A stretch of 14,657 nt of DNA from Burkholderiales bacterium (GCA_947371645.1 CANBQJ010000082.1:1-14657), one strand, 5' to 3'; positions 6,664-13,831 are shown, counted from the first letter of the stretch. Translations and numbers: made by a program. The notes: a model not told the origin generated them from the sequence alone.

Positions 6664-8559
6664 ATGTTTCCGCAACAGCTCACCGACACCCGTGTTTTCG
6701 AGATCGCCAAGGCCTTGCTGGATGGCTTTGACCGCCACTACAAGATTTTCAGTGAAACCAGTGGCGACTCCAAGAAGCGCTTCGAAGACGCCGACTGGCA
6801 CAGCCAGCAGACGGCCCAGCGGGTGCGCATCGAGTTCTATGACCTGCGGGTGGACGAGGCCGTCGAGCGCCTGGAAAAGGACTACGACGCGGCCCACCTC
6901 CCCATGGAGGTCTGGCAGCAGATCAAGCTTTTCTACATCGGCTTGCTGACCGGCCACAAGCAGCCCGAGCTGGCCGAGACCTTCTTCAACTCGGTCACCA
7001 TCCGCATCCTGCACCGCGCCTACTACAAGAACGATTTCATCTTCGTGCGCCCGGCGGTGTCCACCGAATACATCGAAGACGACGCGGACGCCGAAACCAC
7101 CTTCCGCGCCTACTACCCGACCCGCGACAACCTGCGCGAGATGCTCAAGACCGTGGTCGAGAGCTATGGCCTGGCCATCCCGTTTGACAACCTCGATCGC
7201 GACATCGACTTCGTCTACCAGGCCCTGCTGGAGCAGGTGGGCAACGTCCGCCTGCGCACCAACTTCCAGATCCAGGTGCTGTCCTCGCTGTTCTACCGCA
7301 ACAAGGGCGCCTACATCGTCGGCAAGGTGATCAACGGCTTCCGCAGCCTGCCTTTTGCCATCCCCATCCTGCACAACAGCAAGCAGCGCCTCTACATCGA
7401 CGCCGCGCTGTTTGGCGAAGACGACCTGCTGGCCCTGTTCAGCTTTGCGCGCGCCTACTTCATGGTCAACATGCCAGTGCCATCGGCCTATGTGCAGTTC
7501 CTGCGCACGCTGATGCCGCGCAAGCCCCGCGCCGAGCTCTACAGCGCCATCGGCCTGCAAAAGCACGGCAAGAACCTGTTCTACCGCGACTTCCTCTTCC
7601 ACCTGCGCCACTCCAGCGACAAGTTCCGCATCGCGCCCGGCATCAAGGGCATGGTGATGCTGGTGTTCGACCTGCCGTCCTACCCCTTCGTGTTCAAGGT
7701 GATCAAGGACTACTTCCCGCCGCAGAAAGAAACCACGCGCGCCATGATCATGAGCAAGTACCAGCTCGTGAAGCAGCACGATCGTGTGGGCCGCATGGCC
7801 GACTCGCTGGAGTTCACCAACGTGGCCTTCCCGCGCCACCGCTTTGACGACGAGCTGATCGCCGAAATCGAAAAGTTCGCGCCCAGCGTGATGGAAGAGG
7901 CCGAAGACGGCAAGGTGCTGGTGCTCAAGCACCTCTACATCGAACGCCGCATGGTGCCGCTCAACATCTACATCCAGGAGGCGCAGGGTGAGTCCCTGGA
8001 ACACGCCGTGATCGAGTACGGCAATGCGCTGAAAGACCTGGTGGCCGCCAACATCTTCCCCGGCGACATGCTGTGGAAGAACTTCGGCGTGACGCGCAAT
8101 GGCAAGGTCGTGTTCTACGACTACGACGAGATCGAATACATCACCGACTGCAACTTCCGCAAGGTGCCCGAGCCGCGCAACGAGGAAGACGAGATGTCAG
8201 GCGAGGTCTGGTACTCGGTCGGCCCGCACGACGTCTTCCCCGAGACCTTCGGACCCTTCCTGCTGGGCGATCCGCGTGTGCGTGCCATCTTCATGAAGCA
8301 CCACGCCGACCTCCTGGAGCCCGAGTACTGGCAGCAGCACAAGGAGCGGATCAAGGCGGGTTACGTGCACGACGTCTTCCCCTATGACCGCGCGCGCCGC
8401 TTCAGCGTCATCCATGACCTCAATGAGGACGGGAACAAGGCCGAAGGGGCCGTGGCGCCGGTGGGTGAGCCTGTGGACGTGCGGCCGCTGGGCGGTGATG
8501 TGCATGACCAGGGCATGCTGTCGGGCTTCAAGAGCGAGGCCGACGGCGCTGGCGGCTGA
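6664..8559 (+). CDS. aceK: Isocitrate dehydrogenase kinase/phosphatase
   Basis: AceK is the bifunctional enzyme that phosphorylates (inactivates) and dephosphorylates isocitrate dehydrogenase, setting flux between the TCA cycle and the glyoxylate shunt. The product has 631 residues against about 578 in E. coli. Its N-terminal regulatory half runs from [20 protein letters not shown]. The kinase-like half begins around the ATP-loop segment [20 protein letters not shown]. The catalytic residues align well: Lys345 in VFKVIKDYF, and Asp468 and Asn473 in [11 protein letters not shown]. Asp486 in FYDYDEIEY follows (E. coli Lys336, Asp457, Asn462, Asp475). About 45 residues after the conserved [12 protein letters not shown] are a Gly/Ala/Asp-rich tail. 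The start has AGGGA 5 nt upstream. Unlike enteric bacteria, no isocitrate lyase or malate synthase gene is adjacent. Confidence 0.96.
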   Translation: MFPQQLTDTRVFEIAKALLDGFDRHYKIFSETSGDSKKRFEDADWHSQQTAQRVRIEFYDLRVDEAVERLEKDYDAAHLPMEVWQQIKLFYIGLLTGHKQPELAETFFNSVTIRILHRAYYKNDFIFVRPAVSTEYIEDDADAETTFRAYYPTRDNLREMLKTVVESYGLAIPFDNLDRDIDFVYQALLEQVGNVRLRTNFQIQVLSSLFYRNKGAYIVGKVINGFRSLPFAIPILHNSKQRLYIDAALFGEDDLLALFSFARAYFMVNMPVPSAYVQFLRTLMPRKPRAELYSAIGLQKHGKNLFYRDFLFHLRHSSDKFRIAPGIKGMVMLVFDLPSYPFVFKVIKDYFPPQKETTRAMIMSKYQLVKQHDRVGRMADSLEFTNVAFPRHRFDDELIAEIEKFAPSVMEEAEDGKVLVLKHLYIERRMVPLNIYIQEAQGESLEHAVIEYGNALKDLVAANIFPGDMLWKNFGVTRNGKVVFYDYDEIEYITDCNFRKVPEPRNEEDEMSGEVWYSVGPHDVFPETFGPFLLGDPRVRAIFMKHHADLLEPEYWQQHKERIKAGYVHDVFPYDRARRFSVIHDLNEDGNKAEGAVAPVGEPVDVRPLGGDVHDQGMLSGFKSEADGAGG

Positions 8560-8565
8560 ACCTGC

Positions 8566-8593
8566 GAGGCGCCGCCGCCTGGCGGCCGGCCTC
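8566..8593. terminator. GC-rich hairpin between convergent aceK and bamD
   Basis: GAGGC (8566-8570) pairs with GCCTC (8589-8593) and encloses GCCGCC/GGCGGC (8571-8576 with 8581-8586). The terminal loop is GCCT and 8587-8588 form a 2-nt bulge. The two genes end tail to tail here, and the structure overlaps the bamD stop. Neither strand carries a T-run after it, so it may be an RNA-stabilising or factor-assisted end rather than a canonical intrinsic terminator. Confidence 0.35.
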
Positions 8594-9371
8594 AGCCGCC
8601 TGGCTTGAGGTAGGCGGTGTTGGGGAAGCTGGCCTTGAGCACGCGGCGGGTGTCGTCGCGCAGGTCGATCAGGCCCAGCTGCTCGTAGCTCTGGGACATG
8701 ATCCACAGCGCTTCTTCGATGGCCGGCGACTGGCGGTATTCCTTGACCGCCTGCTGCGCGCGGTTGGCCGCGGCCAGGTAGGCGCCACGGCGCAGGTAAT
8801 AGGCGGCCACACGCACTTCACCTGCGGCCAAGGTGTTGACGACGTGGTTCATCCGCAGGCGGGCGTCTTCGGCGTACTTCGAGGTCGGGAAGCGCTCGAT
8901 CAACTGCCGAAACGCCTCGTAGGCGTCTTTCGAGGCCTGTTGGTCACGCTCGGACAGGTCCTGCTTGGCCCAGCGGCCGAAAAGCCCCAGGTCGTCGTTG
9001 AAGTTGATCAGCCCTTGCAGGTAGTATGCGTAGTCCAGGGCGGGGCTGGTGGGGTGCAGACGGATGAACCTCTCCAGCTTGGCCAGGCCTTGGGCCTTCT
9101 CACCCGTCTTGTAATACGCGTAGGCCAGGTCGATCTGGGCTTGCTGCGCCAACAGGGTGCCTGAGGCGCGGGCCTCCACCTTTTCCAGCTTCTTGATGGC
9201 AGTCTCGTAGTTGCCGTCGTTCTCGTCGTCTTTGGCGTCTGCGTACAATTTGTCCGTGCTGATCTTGGCGTACTCGTCCTGGGGCGAGGTGCCACAGGCG
9301 GACATCAGGCCAGCGCCCGCCACCATCATGACCAACAAACAGGCCCTCGAGGCCGCACGCCAGCCCTTCAT
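8592..9371 (-). CDS. bamD: Outer membrane protein assembly factor BamD (lipoprotein)
   Basis: BamD is the essential TPR lipoprotein of the BAM complex, which inserts beta-barrel proteins into the outer membrane. From the ATG at 9371 the product has 259 residues. A type II signal peptide with a hydrophobic stretch (ACLLVMMVAGAGLM) ends in the lipobox LMSAC, giving lipidated Cys26. TPR-type helices follow, for example GNYETAIKKLEKVEA, IDLAYAYYKTGEKAQG and FIRLHPTSPALDYAYYLQG, then FGRWAKQDLSERD and AYEAFRQLIERFPTSKYA. This is the family pattern and length. An in-frame GTG at 9404 would add 11 residues (Cys37). Neither start has a clear Shine-Dalgarno, so the start is uncertain. The gene diverges from rluD, an arrangement also found in E. 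coli and many other proteobacteria. Confidence 0.93.
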   Translation of the reverse strand: MKGWRAASRACLLVMMVAGAGLMSACGTSPQDEYAKISTDKLYADAKDDENDGNYETAIKKLEKVEARASGTLLAQQAQIDLAYAYYKTGEKAQGLAKLERFIRLHPTSPALDYAYYLQGLINFNDDLGLFGRWAKQDLSERDQQASKDAYEAFRQLIERFPTSKYAEDARLRMNHVVNTLAAGEVRVAAYYLRRGAYLAAANRAQQAVKEYRQSPAIEEALWIMSQSYEQLGLIDLRDDTRRVLKASFPNTAYLKPGG

Positions 9372-9462
9372 GGCCGCATCGTTCGCAAAGTTCAGCAAGT
9401 TCACGTTTCAAGAGGTGGTGTCGCCAAGCGGCGCAGCCATCCGGTGTCAGGGACAGGCGCCC

Positions 9463-9468
9463 AGTATA
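9463..9468 (-). promoter_or_regulatory. Possible -10 box for bamD in the bamD/rluD divergent region
   Basis: Read on the minus strand, this is TATACT, a 5-of-6 match to the sigma-70 -10 box. It is the only AT-rich spot in this short region. It would place the transcript start near 9456 and leave a 5' UTR of about 50-85 nt, depending on the bamD start. No good -35 is visible at 16-18 nt. On the plus strand the overlapping TATAGA (9465-9470) is too close to the rluD ribosome binding site to be its promoter. Confidence 0.3.
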
Positions 9469-9485
9469 GAAGCGGAAGGCTGCGC

Positions 9486-10619
9486 ATGAGCCGACCGACC
9501 GCACGCAAAGCTGCCGTGAAGGCAGCCGTGGCGCCGCCGGCCATGCCCGACGTGCCGCATGAAACAGTCGGCGATGTGCCCGAGCTGGTCGACGATGACG
9601 CGCTGGATGACGTGGCCATCGCGCCAGACGGCAAGGACGGCGACTGGCCCGAGTGCGTGGCCGTGATCGATGCCAGCCAGCATGGACAGCGTCTGGACGT
9701 GGTGTGTGCCGCGCTGGCGCCCCAGTATTCGCGCAACCATGTCAAGCAGCTCATCGAAGACGGCCTGCTGACCACCGATGGCAAGGTGTCTGACTCACCC
9801 TCGCGGAAGGCGGCCATCGGCCAGCAACTGCGTTTGCGTTTGCGCCCCACGGCCCAGAGCATGGCCTTCCTGCCAGAAGCGATGGACCTGGACATCGTCT
9901 TCGAAGACGCCCACCTGCTGGTGCTCAACAAGCCTGTGGGCCTGGTGGTGCACCCGGCGGCCGGCAACTGGCAGGGCACCTTGATGAACGGGCTGCTGGC
10001 CCATCATGCTGGCGCAGGCGGCCTGCCTCGCGCCGGCATCGTCCACCGTCTGGACAAGGACACCAGTGGCCTGATGGTGGTCGGCAAGACCCTGGAGGCG
10101 GTCACGGCCCTGTCGCGCGCCATCGCCGCGCGCGAAGTCAGCCGCCAGTACCAGGCCATCGTGCACGGCGAGGTGCCAGGCAAGCTGCGCATCGAATCCT
10201 CCATCGGGCGCGACCCGGTCACGCGTGTGCGCATGGCGGTGGTGCCTTCGGGCAAACCAGCCCGCACCGACGTCCAGCCACTGGCGTTGGGCGCATACCA
10301 GCCAGAAGGCGGGGAGGGCACGAAACCAGTGACTGGTGTGTGGTGCATCCTGCACACGGGCCGCACCCACCAGATCCGCGTGCACCTGAGCAGCCGCCGC
10401 TACCCACTGGTGGCAGACACCCTCTACGGCGGCGCCGCGGCGCTGGGGCTGCAGCGCCAGGCGCTGCACGCAGCCCGGCTGGCGTTCACGCACCCCGTGA
10501 CCCAGGCTGAGTTGGTGTTCGCCGCCGACTTGCCCCCGGACATGGCCGCAGCCTGGTCCACATTGCAGGCCCTGTCGCCGCAGGCCTGGCCGTCGGATTC
10601 GCCGCAAAAAGACAGTTGA
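9486..10619 (+). CDS. rluD: 23S rRNA pseudouridine synthase RluD
   Basis: RluD is the RluA-family pseudouridine synthase that in E. coli modifies U1911, U1915 and U1917 of 23S rRNA helix 69. The product has 377 residues against 326 in E. coli. The excess is mainly an N-terminal Ala/Asp-rich extension of about 65 residues. The S4 RNA-binding domain follows (GQRLDVVCAALAPQYSRN then VKQLIEDGLLTTDGK). The catalytic domain includes LVLNKPVGLVVHPAAGN and the active-site motif IVHRLDKDTSGLMVV with catalytic Asp190. The C-terminal block is TGRTHQIRVHLSSRRYPLVAD. The start is chosen because GGAAGG (9474-9479) lies 6 nt upstream. An upstream ATG at 9444 in the same frame has no such support. In E. coli rluD is followed by pgeF (yfiH); here that gene is missing and a 317-nt gap leads to scpB. 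Confidence 0.94.
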   Translation: MSRPTARKAAVKAAVAPPAMPDVPHETVGDVPELVDDDALDDVAIAPDGKDGDWPECVAVIDASQHGQRLDVVCAALAPQYSRNHVKQLIEDGLLTTDGKVSDSPSRKAAIGQQLRLRLRPTAQSMAFLPEAMDLDIVFEDAHLLVLNKPVGLVVHPAAGNWQGTLMNGLLAHHAGAGGLPRAGIVHRLDKDTSGLMVVGKTLEAVTALSRAIAAREVSRQYQAIVHGEVPGKLRIESSIGRDPVTRVRMAVVPSGKPARTDVQPLALGAYQPEGGEGTKPVTGVWCILHTGRTHQIRVHLSSRRYPLVADTLYGGAAALGLQRQALHAARLAFTHPVTQAELVFAADLPPDMAAAWSTLQALSPQAWPSDSPQKDS

Positions 10620-10646
10620 TGCGATCCTTCAACTCTGGTGCATAAT
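10616..10646 (+). promoter_or_regulatory. Putative promoter overlapping the rluD stop
   Basis: TTGATG (10616-10621) resembles a -35 box and CATAAT (10641-10646) a -10 box, separated by 19 nt. The predicted start is near 10653, only about 6 nt before the ATG of the Trp-codon leader ORF. It would drive transcription of the leader region and then scpB-rluB. Spacing is slightly long. Support is from sequence only. Confidence 0.45.
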
Positions 10647-10658
10647 GAGCCGTCCCTG

Positions 10659-10694
10659 ATGTGGTGGTGGCTTTTGCCCCGCATGTCGAGGTGA
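10659..10694 (+). CDS. Putative Trp-rich leader peptide (trpL-like)
   Basis: The ORF encodes the 11-residue peptide MWWWLLPRMSR, then TGA. Codons 2-4 are three consecutive TGG (10662-10670), the hallmark of tryptophan attenuator leader peptides, in which ribosome stalling at Trp codons senses charged tRNA-Trp. It lies just downstream of a promoter-like element. The predicted 5' UTR is only about 6 nt with at most a weak GAG as ribosome binding site, so it may be near-leaderless. A perfect hairpin begins two bases after the stop codon. The downstream genes are scpB and rluB rather than trp biosynthesis genes, which is unexpected. What is seen is the ORF, the codons and the hairpin; the regulatory role is inferred. 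Chance is possible, since TGGTGGTGG also occurs out of frame within coding sequence elsewhere in this window (gmhB, near 3183). Confidence 0.45.
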   Translation: MWWWLLPRMSR

Positions 10695-10695
10695 C

Positions 10696-10710
10696 CGCCA
10701 GAACCTGGCG
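10696..10710 (+). repeat. Hairpin A directly after the leader stop codon
   Basis: A 6-bp perfect stem, CGCCAG/CTGGCG, with a 3-nt loop starts 2 nt after the TGA of the leader ORF. A ribosome paused at that stop would cover its left arm; one stalled at the Trp codons would leave it free. Its loop plus right arm (10702-10710) is the segment that can instead pair with 10766-10774. Confidence 0.5.
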
Positions 10711-10839
10711 AGGCCCCGCACCCGGCCGCTTGAGAAAGCGCAGCCCGCTTGCCCCCGGCGCACGGCGCCAGGTTGCCAGCTCAGCCAGATCGAACCACCC
10801 CGTACGGGGCCACACCAGAAACGTTGCCGCCGGCCCATG

Positions 10840-10863
10840 GCCTGCTGCCCTCCTCAGGCTTTT
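10840..10863 (+). terminator. Weak intrinsic-terminator-like stem before scpB
   Basis: GCCTG (10840-10844) and CAGGC (10855-10859) form a 5-bp stem with a 10-nt loop, followed directly by TTTT (10860-10863). The stem is short and the T-run brief. The segment 10852-10858 could alternatively pair with 10902-10908 (7 bp including one G-U), which would disrupt it. It is the best candidate for an attenuator terminator here, at low confidence. Confidence 0.25.
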
Positions 10864-10936
10864 GGCTTGTCCAGGGCGGCCGCATCCAGCCAGCGACAGG
10901 CCTTGAGGCCACCAATTTGCCAAATCGATTGATGTG

Positions 10937-11677
10937 ATGGAAGTCCTCAATCCCCAGGATGCCAAACGCGTTCTGGAAGCCGCTTTGCTCAGCGCAGACC
11001 GCCCCATGACGGTGCGCGACATCCGCCTTTTGTTCGACGGTGCGCTGTCGACCGATGGTGTGATGACTTTGCTGGGCGAACTGGTGGAAACCTGGGTCAA
11101 CCGCGGCGTGAACCTGCGCGAGCTGGCGACAGGCTGGCGTTTCCAGACCACGGCCGATGTCCAGCCCTATCTGGACCGGCTGAACCCGGAAAAGCCGCCC
11201 AAGTACTCTCGTGCCACGCTGGAGACCCTGGCCATCGTGGCGTACAAGCAGCCCGTGACGCGGGGCGACATTGAAGACATCCGGGGCGTGACGGTCAGTT
11301 CGCAGATCGTCAAGCAACTGGAAGACCGGGGCTGGATTGAAGTGATCGGGCACCGTGAAGCCCCCGGCCGGCCGGCGCTGTTTGCCACCACCAGGCAGTT
11401 TCTGGACGACCTGGGCCTGGCCACGCTCAGCCAGTTGCCGACGCTGGAAGGCTTGCCTGTAGGGCAGGCTTTGCTGCCCGGCTTGAGCCCTGAACCTGAA
11501 CCCGAAGCCGACGGCGAAGTTGGCCAGACAAATGAAACACCGCAGGCGCCAGACGAACTGACGCCCTCTTTGCTGGATGAGCCGCAGGTCACGTCGCCTC
11601 ACGAATCTGGCGATGACAAGCTGATCGAATTCCACCGGGCGGACGACACTGCCCACAACGCTCCCGATGCCTCATGA
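10937..11677 (+). CDS. scpB: Segregation and condensation protein B
   Basis: ScpB is the winged-helix kite subunit of the Smc-ScpAB condensin complex, which organises and segregates the chromosome. The product has 246 residues from the ATG at 10937. The N-terminal winged-helix region is [20 protein letters not shown] followed by [10 protein letters not shown]. The second carries the family core [20 protein letters not shown], with [12 protein letters not shown] and [19 protein letters not shown]. After about residue 185 comes an acidic Pro/Glu-rich tail, probably disordered. An in-frame GTG one codon earlier (10934) is equally possible, and no Shine-Dalgarno is seen for either. The stop overlaps the rluB start (ATGA), so the pair is translationally coupled, a frequent arrangement in bacteria. 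Upstream is the unusual Trp-codon leader region. scpA is not in the window. Confidence 0.93.
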   Translation: MEVLNPQDAKRVLEAALLSADRPMTVRDIRLLFDGALSTDGVMTLLGELVETWVNRGVNLRELATGWRFQTTADVQPYLDRLNPEKPPKYSRATLETLAIVAYKQPVTRGDIEDIRGVTVSSQIVKQLEDRGWIEVIGHREAPGRPALFATTRQFLDDLGLATLSQLPTLEGLPVGQALLPGLSPEPEPEADGEVGQTNETPQAPDELTPSLLDEPQVTSPHESGDDKLIEFHRADDTAHNAPDAS

Positions 11678-13824
11678 ACAATGACCAAATGCCCCTGCCG
11701 GATCTGAACGAAGGCGCCGATCCAGGCGCACCGGAGGCCAAGCCCAAGCGCACGCGCCGGACCAAGGCCCAGATCGAGGCGGACAACGCGGCTGCCCTTG
11801 CAGCGCAGGCTGGCGACGTCGAGGCCCCTGCAGCGCCGCGCCGCCGCAAGGCAGCTGAGCCGGCAGATGCTGTCGAGCAGGCGGAGCCCGCTGCCGCCGT
11901 GCAGGCGGAACTGGTGGCCGACGGCGAAGACGCCCCTGTGCCCAAGCGTGCGCCCCGCAAGCGTGCCGCCAAGGTGGTGGCTGAAGCCGCGGACGAAGCG
12001 CCCCTGGAGCCAGCCGCCCACGGCGTGCTGAGCTTGGGGCCTGTCAGTGAAGCCGGGTCGACGCCCGTGGTGTCTGCCGAGGGTGTGGCCGATGGCGAGG
12101 CGCCTCAGACTGAAGGCGCAGCGCCCCGTGGCGATCGACCGCCACGCCGTGAGCGCCCGGGCCGCAACGAACGCCGCCGGGATGACCGTGCCGAGCGCGG
12201 TGGTGAGCGTTTTGAGAAGCCTCAGGCCGAGGCCCGCGATGCCGAAGCTGGTGACGACGACGCGCAAGATGTCGGCGGTGGCGACGCCGACGGCGGTGAA
12301 GACCGCCCGTCCAGGCGCGCCGCCATTGCGGCCGAACAGGCCAACGAGGTCTTCGCCGAACTGCTGTCCGGTGACTTCGACGCGAGCCGCGAAGAAGAGG
12401 CTGAAGAAGCCGGCAACGAAGAAGGTGGCACCTACAAGCGCGTGCTGCGTCCCGAGCCCGATGCGCCCAAGTTGCAGAAGGTGCTGGCCCAGTCCGGCGT
12501 CGGCTCGCGCCGCGACATCGAGCAGATGATCGAAGACGGCCGCATCGAGGTCAACGACCAGGTGGCCCACATCGGCCAGCGCGTGTCCTTCGGGGACCGC
12601 ATCAAGGTCGCCGGCAAACCCATCCGTGTGCGCATCGCGCCGCCTCCTGCCCGCATCCTGGCCTACCACAAGCCGACCGGCGAAGTGGTCACCCACGATG
12701 ACCCGCAAGGCCGCCCCACCGTGTTCCGTCGCCTGCCGCGCCTGTCGCAGGGCAAGTGGATGTCCGTGGGCCGACTGGACCTCAACACCGAAGGCTTGCT
12801 GCTGTTCACCAACTCGGGCGAACTGGCCAACCAGCTCATGCACCCCCGCTTTGGTGTGGAGCGTGAGTACGCCGTTCGCGTGCTGGGTGCCCTGGACGAA
12901 ACCAACCGGGCCAAGTTGCTCAACGGCGTCGAGATCGAAGGCCAGTCGGCCTCTTTCGTGTCGATCAGCACGGGCCAGGGCGAGGGCGTGAACCAGTGGT
13001 ACCGCGTGGTCATCACCGAAGGCCGCAACCGCGAAGTGCGCAAGCTGTTCGATGCCGTGGGCTTGACGGTCAACCGCCTGATCCGCGTGCGCTATGGCGC
13101 CATCGTGCTGCCGCACGGCCTCAAGCGCGGCGTGTGGGTGGAGCTGGGCGAGTCCGATGTGCGTGCGGTCAAGGCCATCACCGGCCAGGATCGTCCTGAA
13201 TTCCAGCGCGGTGCAGGCGGCCAGGGCAACAAGGGCCAGCAAGGTGGGCAGGGTGCAGGCCAGCACAAGCAGCAGGGTTTCAAGGGCAAGAACGGCCAGA
13301 ACAATGGTCAGGCTGGCCGTGGCCCGCAGCAGCAGGGCGGCCAGGGGCAAGGCCCTCAGCAGGGGCCGCGTGGTCAGTACGCTGGCCAACAAGGCGGGCA
13401 ACAAGGTGGCCAGCAAGGCAAGCCGCCGCGTCAGCAACAAGGTGGCGGGCAGCAGATGCCGCCGCAGGAGCGCGCACCTCGTGCCCATGAGGAAGACGAC
13501 ATCGACCACATTGGCTACATCCCGAATCCGCTGGAGCAGACCTTCGACCGGCGCTTTGCCAAAGGTTCCAAGCGCATCACGGCCGGTTTCGGTCGCCCTG
13601 ACCACGACATCGACCGTGGCGGTGCGCAAGGCGGCAAGCAGCAAAAGGGCCCTCGTCAGCCTGACCCCATGCAGACTTCCGTGGGCTACATCGGCGCCGA
13701 TGCCTTTTTTGGCAAGTCGGGTGGCGGTGGTGGCCGGCGCGGCGGTGGCGGCGGCGGCGGTGGTGGTAACAGTGGTGGCGGCAACGGCGGTGGTGGCGGT
13801 GGCGGCAGCCGCGGCCGGCGCTGA
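11674..13824 (+). CDS. rluB: 23S rRNA pseudouridine synthase RluB with long low-complexity extensions
   Basis: This RsuA-family pseudouridine synthase corresponds to the E. coli enzyme that modifies U2605 in 23S rRNA. The product has 716 residues, more than twice E. coli RluB (about 290). Residues 1-260 are Ala/Glu/Arg/Lys-rich and probably disordered, with basic patches such as [13 protein letters not shown]. The S4 domain starts at Leu267 ([20 protein letters not shown]). The catalytic domain carries [19 protein letters not shown] with catalytic Asp369, and [20 protein letters not shown]. From about residue 511 a Gly/Gln/Lys-rich tail begins. It contains two conserved-looking islands, [18 protein letters not shown] (about 610) and [17 protein letters not shown] (about 663), and ends in a poly-Gly/Arg stretch. 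The tail type and islands resemble, from memory, other Burkholderiales RluB proteins. The start overlaps the scpB stop. RluE/RluF-type specificity is less likely given the scpB linkage. Confidence 0.9.
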   Translation: MNNDQMPLPDLNEGADPGAPEAKPKRTRRTKAQIEADNAAALAAQAGDVEAPAAPRRRKAAEPADAVEQAEPAAAVQAELVADGEDAPVPKRAPRKRAAKVVAEAADEAPLEPAAHGVLSLGPVSEAGSTPVVSAEGVADGEAPQTEGAAPRGDRPPRRERPGRNERRRDDRAERGGERFEKPQAEARDAEAGDDDAQDVGGGDADGGEDRPSRRAAIAAEQANEVFAELLSGDFDASREEEAEEAGNEEGGTYKRVLRPEPDAPKLQKVLAQSGVGSRRDIEQMIEDGRIEVNDQVAHIGQRVSFGDRIKVAGKPIRVRIAPPPARILAYHKPTGEVVTHDDPQGRPTVFRRLPRLSQGKWMSVGRLDLNTEGLLLFTNSGELANQLMHPRFGVEREYAVRVLGALDETNRAKLLNGVEIEGQSASFVSISTGQGEGVNQWYRVVITEGRNREVRKLFDAVGLTVNRLIRVRYGAIVLPHGLKRGVWVELGESDVRAVKAITGQDRPEFQRGAGGQGNKGQQGGQGAGQHKQQGFKGKNGQNNGQAGRGPQQQGGQGQGPQQGPRGQYAGQQGGQQGGQQGKPPRQQQGGGQQMPPQERAPRAHEEDDIDHIGYIPNPLEQTFDRRFAKGSKRITAGFGRPDHDIDRGGAQGGKQQKGPRQPDPMQTSVGYIGADAFFGKSGGGGGRRGGGGGGGGGNSGGGNGGGGGGGSRGRR
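13384..13419 (+). repeat. Three 12-nt tandem units coding Gly-Gln-Gln-Gly in rluB
   Basis: Three adjacent imperfect 12-nt units (13384-13395, 13396-13407, 13408-13419) each encode Gly-Gln-Gln-Gly. They vary mainly at third codon positions. They sit in a wider Gln/Gly-rich stretch (about 13210-13460). Length variation here would stay in frame. Confidence 0.6.
13719..13812 (+). repeat. GGN-rich poly-glycine tract at the rluB 3' end
   Basis: The last about 30 codons of rluB are mostly GGC or GGT, interrupted by Arg, Asn and Ser codons, giving an RGG-like Gly/Arg/Asn/Ser tail. Mixed GGC/GGT use lowers but does not remove slippage potential. In-frame gain or loss of codons would only alter tail length. 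Confidence 0.6.
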
Positions 13825-13831
13825 TGCTGCA

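Larger units (their letters stand above)
10620..10936 (+). promoter_or_regulatory. 317-nt leader region before scpB, candidate attenuator
   Basis: The stretch has no conventional gene. It holds, in order, a promoter-like motif, the Trp-codon mini-ORF (10659-10694), and hairpin A, CGCCAG-AAC-CTGGCG (10696-10710). A stem with a GAGA tetraloop follows (CGCTT/AAGCG, 10727-10740). AACCTGGCG (10702-10710) is perfectly complementary to CGCCAGGTT (10766-10774), so hairpin A and this long-range helix exclude each other. CCCCGTACGGGG (10798-10809) can fold on itself, or its right arm CGGGGCC (10805-10811) can pair with GGCCCCG (10712-10718). A weak terminator-like stem with TTTT lies at 10840-10863. 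Mutually exclusive helices after a Trp-codon ORF are what an attenuator needs, but in GC-rich DNA some pairing is expected by chance. Confidence 0.4.

Noticed and set aside
6325..8004. 559-codon open frame antisense to can and aceK
   Set aside because: It reads as the reverse complement of conserved AceK codons. It has no domain, start signal or independent support.
10645..10659. Four-codon ORF MSRP-stop whose TGA overlaps the leader ATG
   Set aside because: It would lie upstream of the predicted transcription start and overlaps the -10 box, so it is unlikely to be translated.
10661..10906. 81-codon GTG-start ORF across the leader region
   Set aside because: It overlaps the Trp leader in another frame, is Arg/Pro/Ala-rich and has no ribosome binding site or family. 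It looks like GC-rich noise.
10650..10936. Known structural RNA (6S, RNase P, SRP RNA, tRNA) in the gap
   Set aside because: I could find none of the conserved cores of these RNAs, and no tRNA-like cloverleaf with a TTC loop is visible.
10749..10937. 62-codon TTG-start ORF ending in TGATG over the scpB start, in the leader-peptide frame
   Set aside because: It has a TTG start without a ribosome binding site, a Pro/Ala-rich composition and no recognisable family. An intervening TGA (10731-10733) separates it from the leader ORF, so the shared frame is probably coincidence. Conservation would be needed to revive it.
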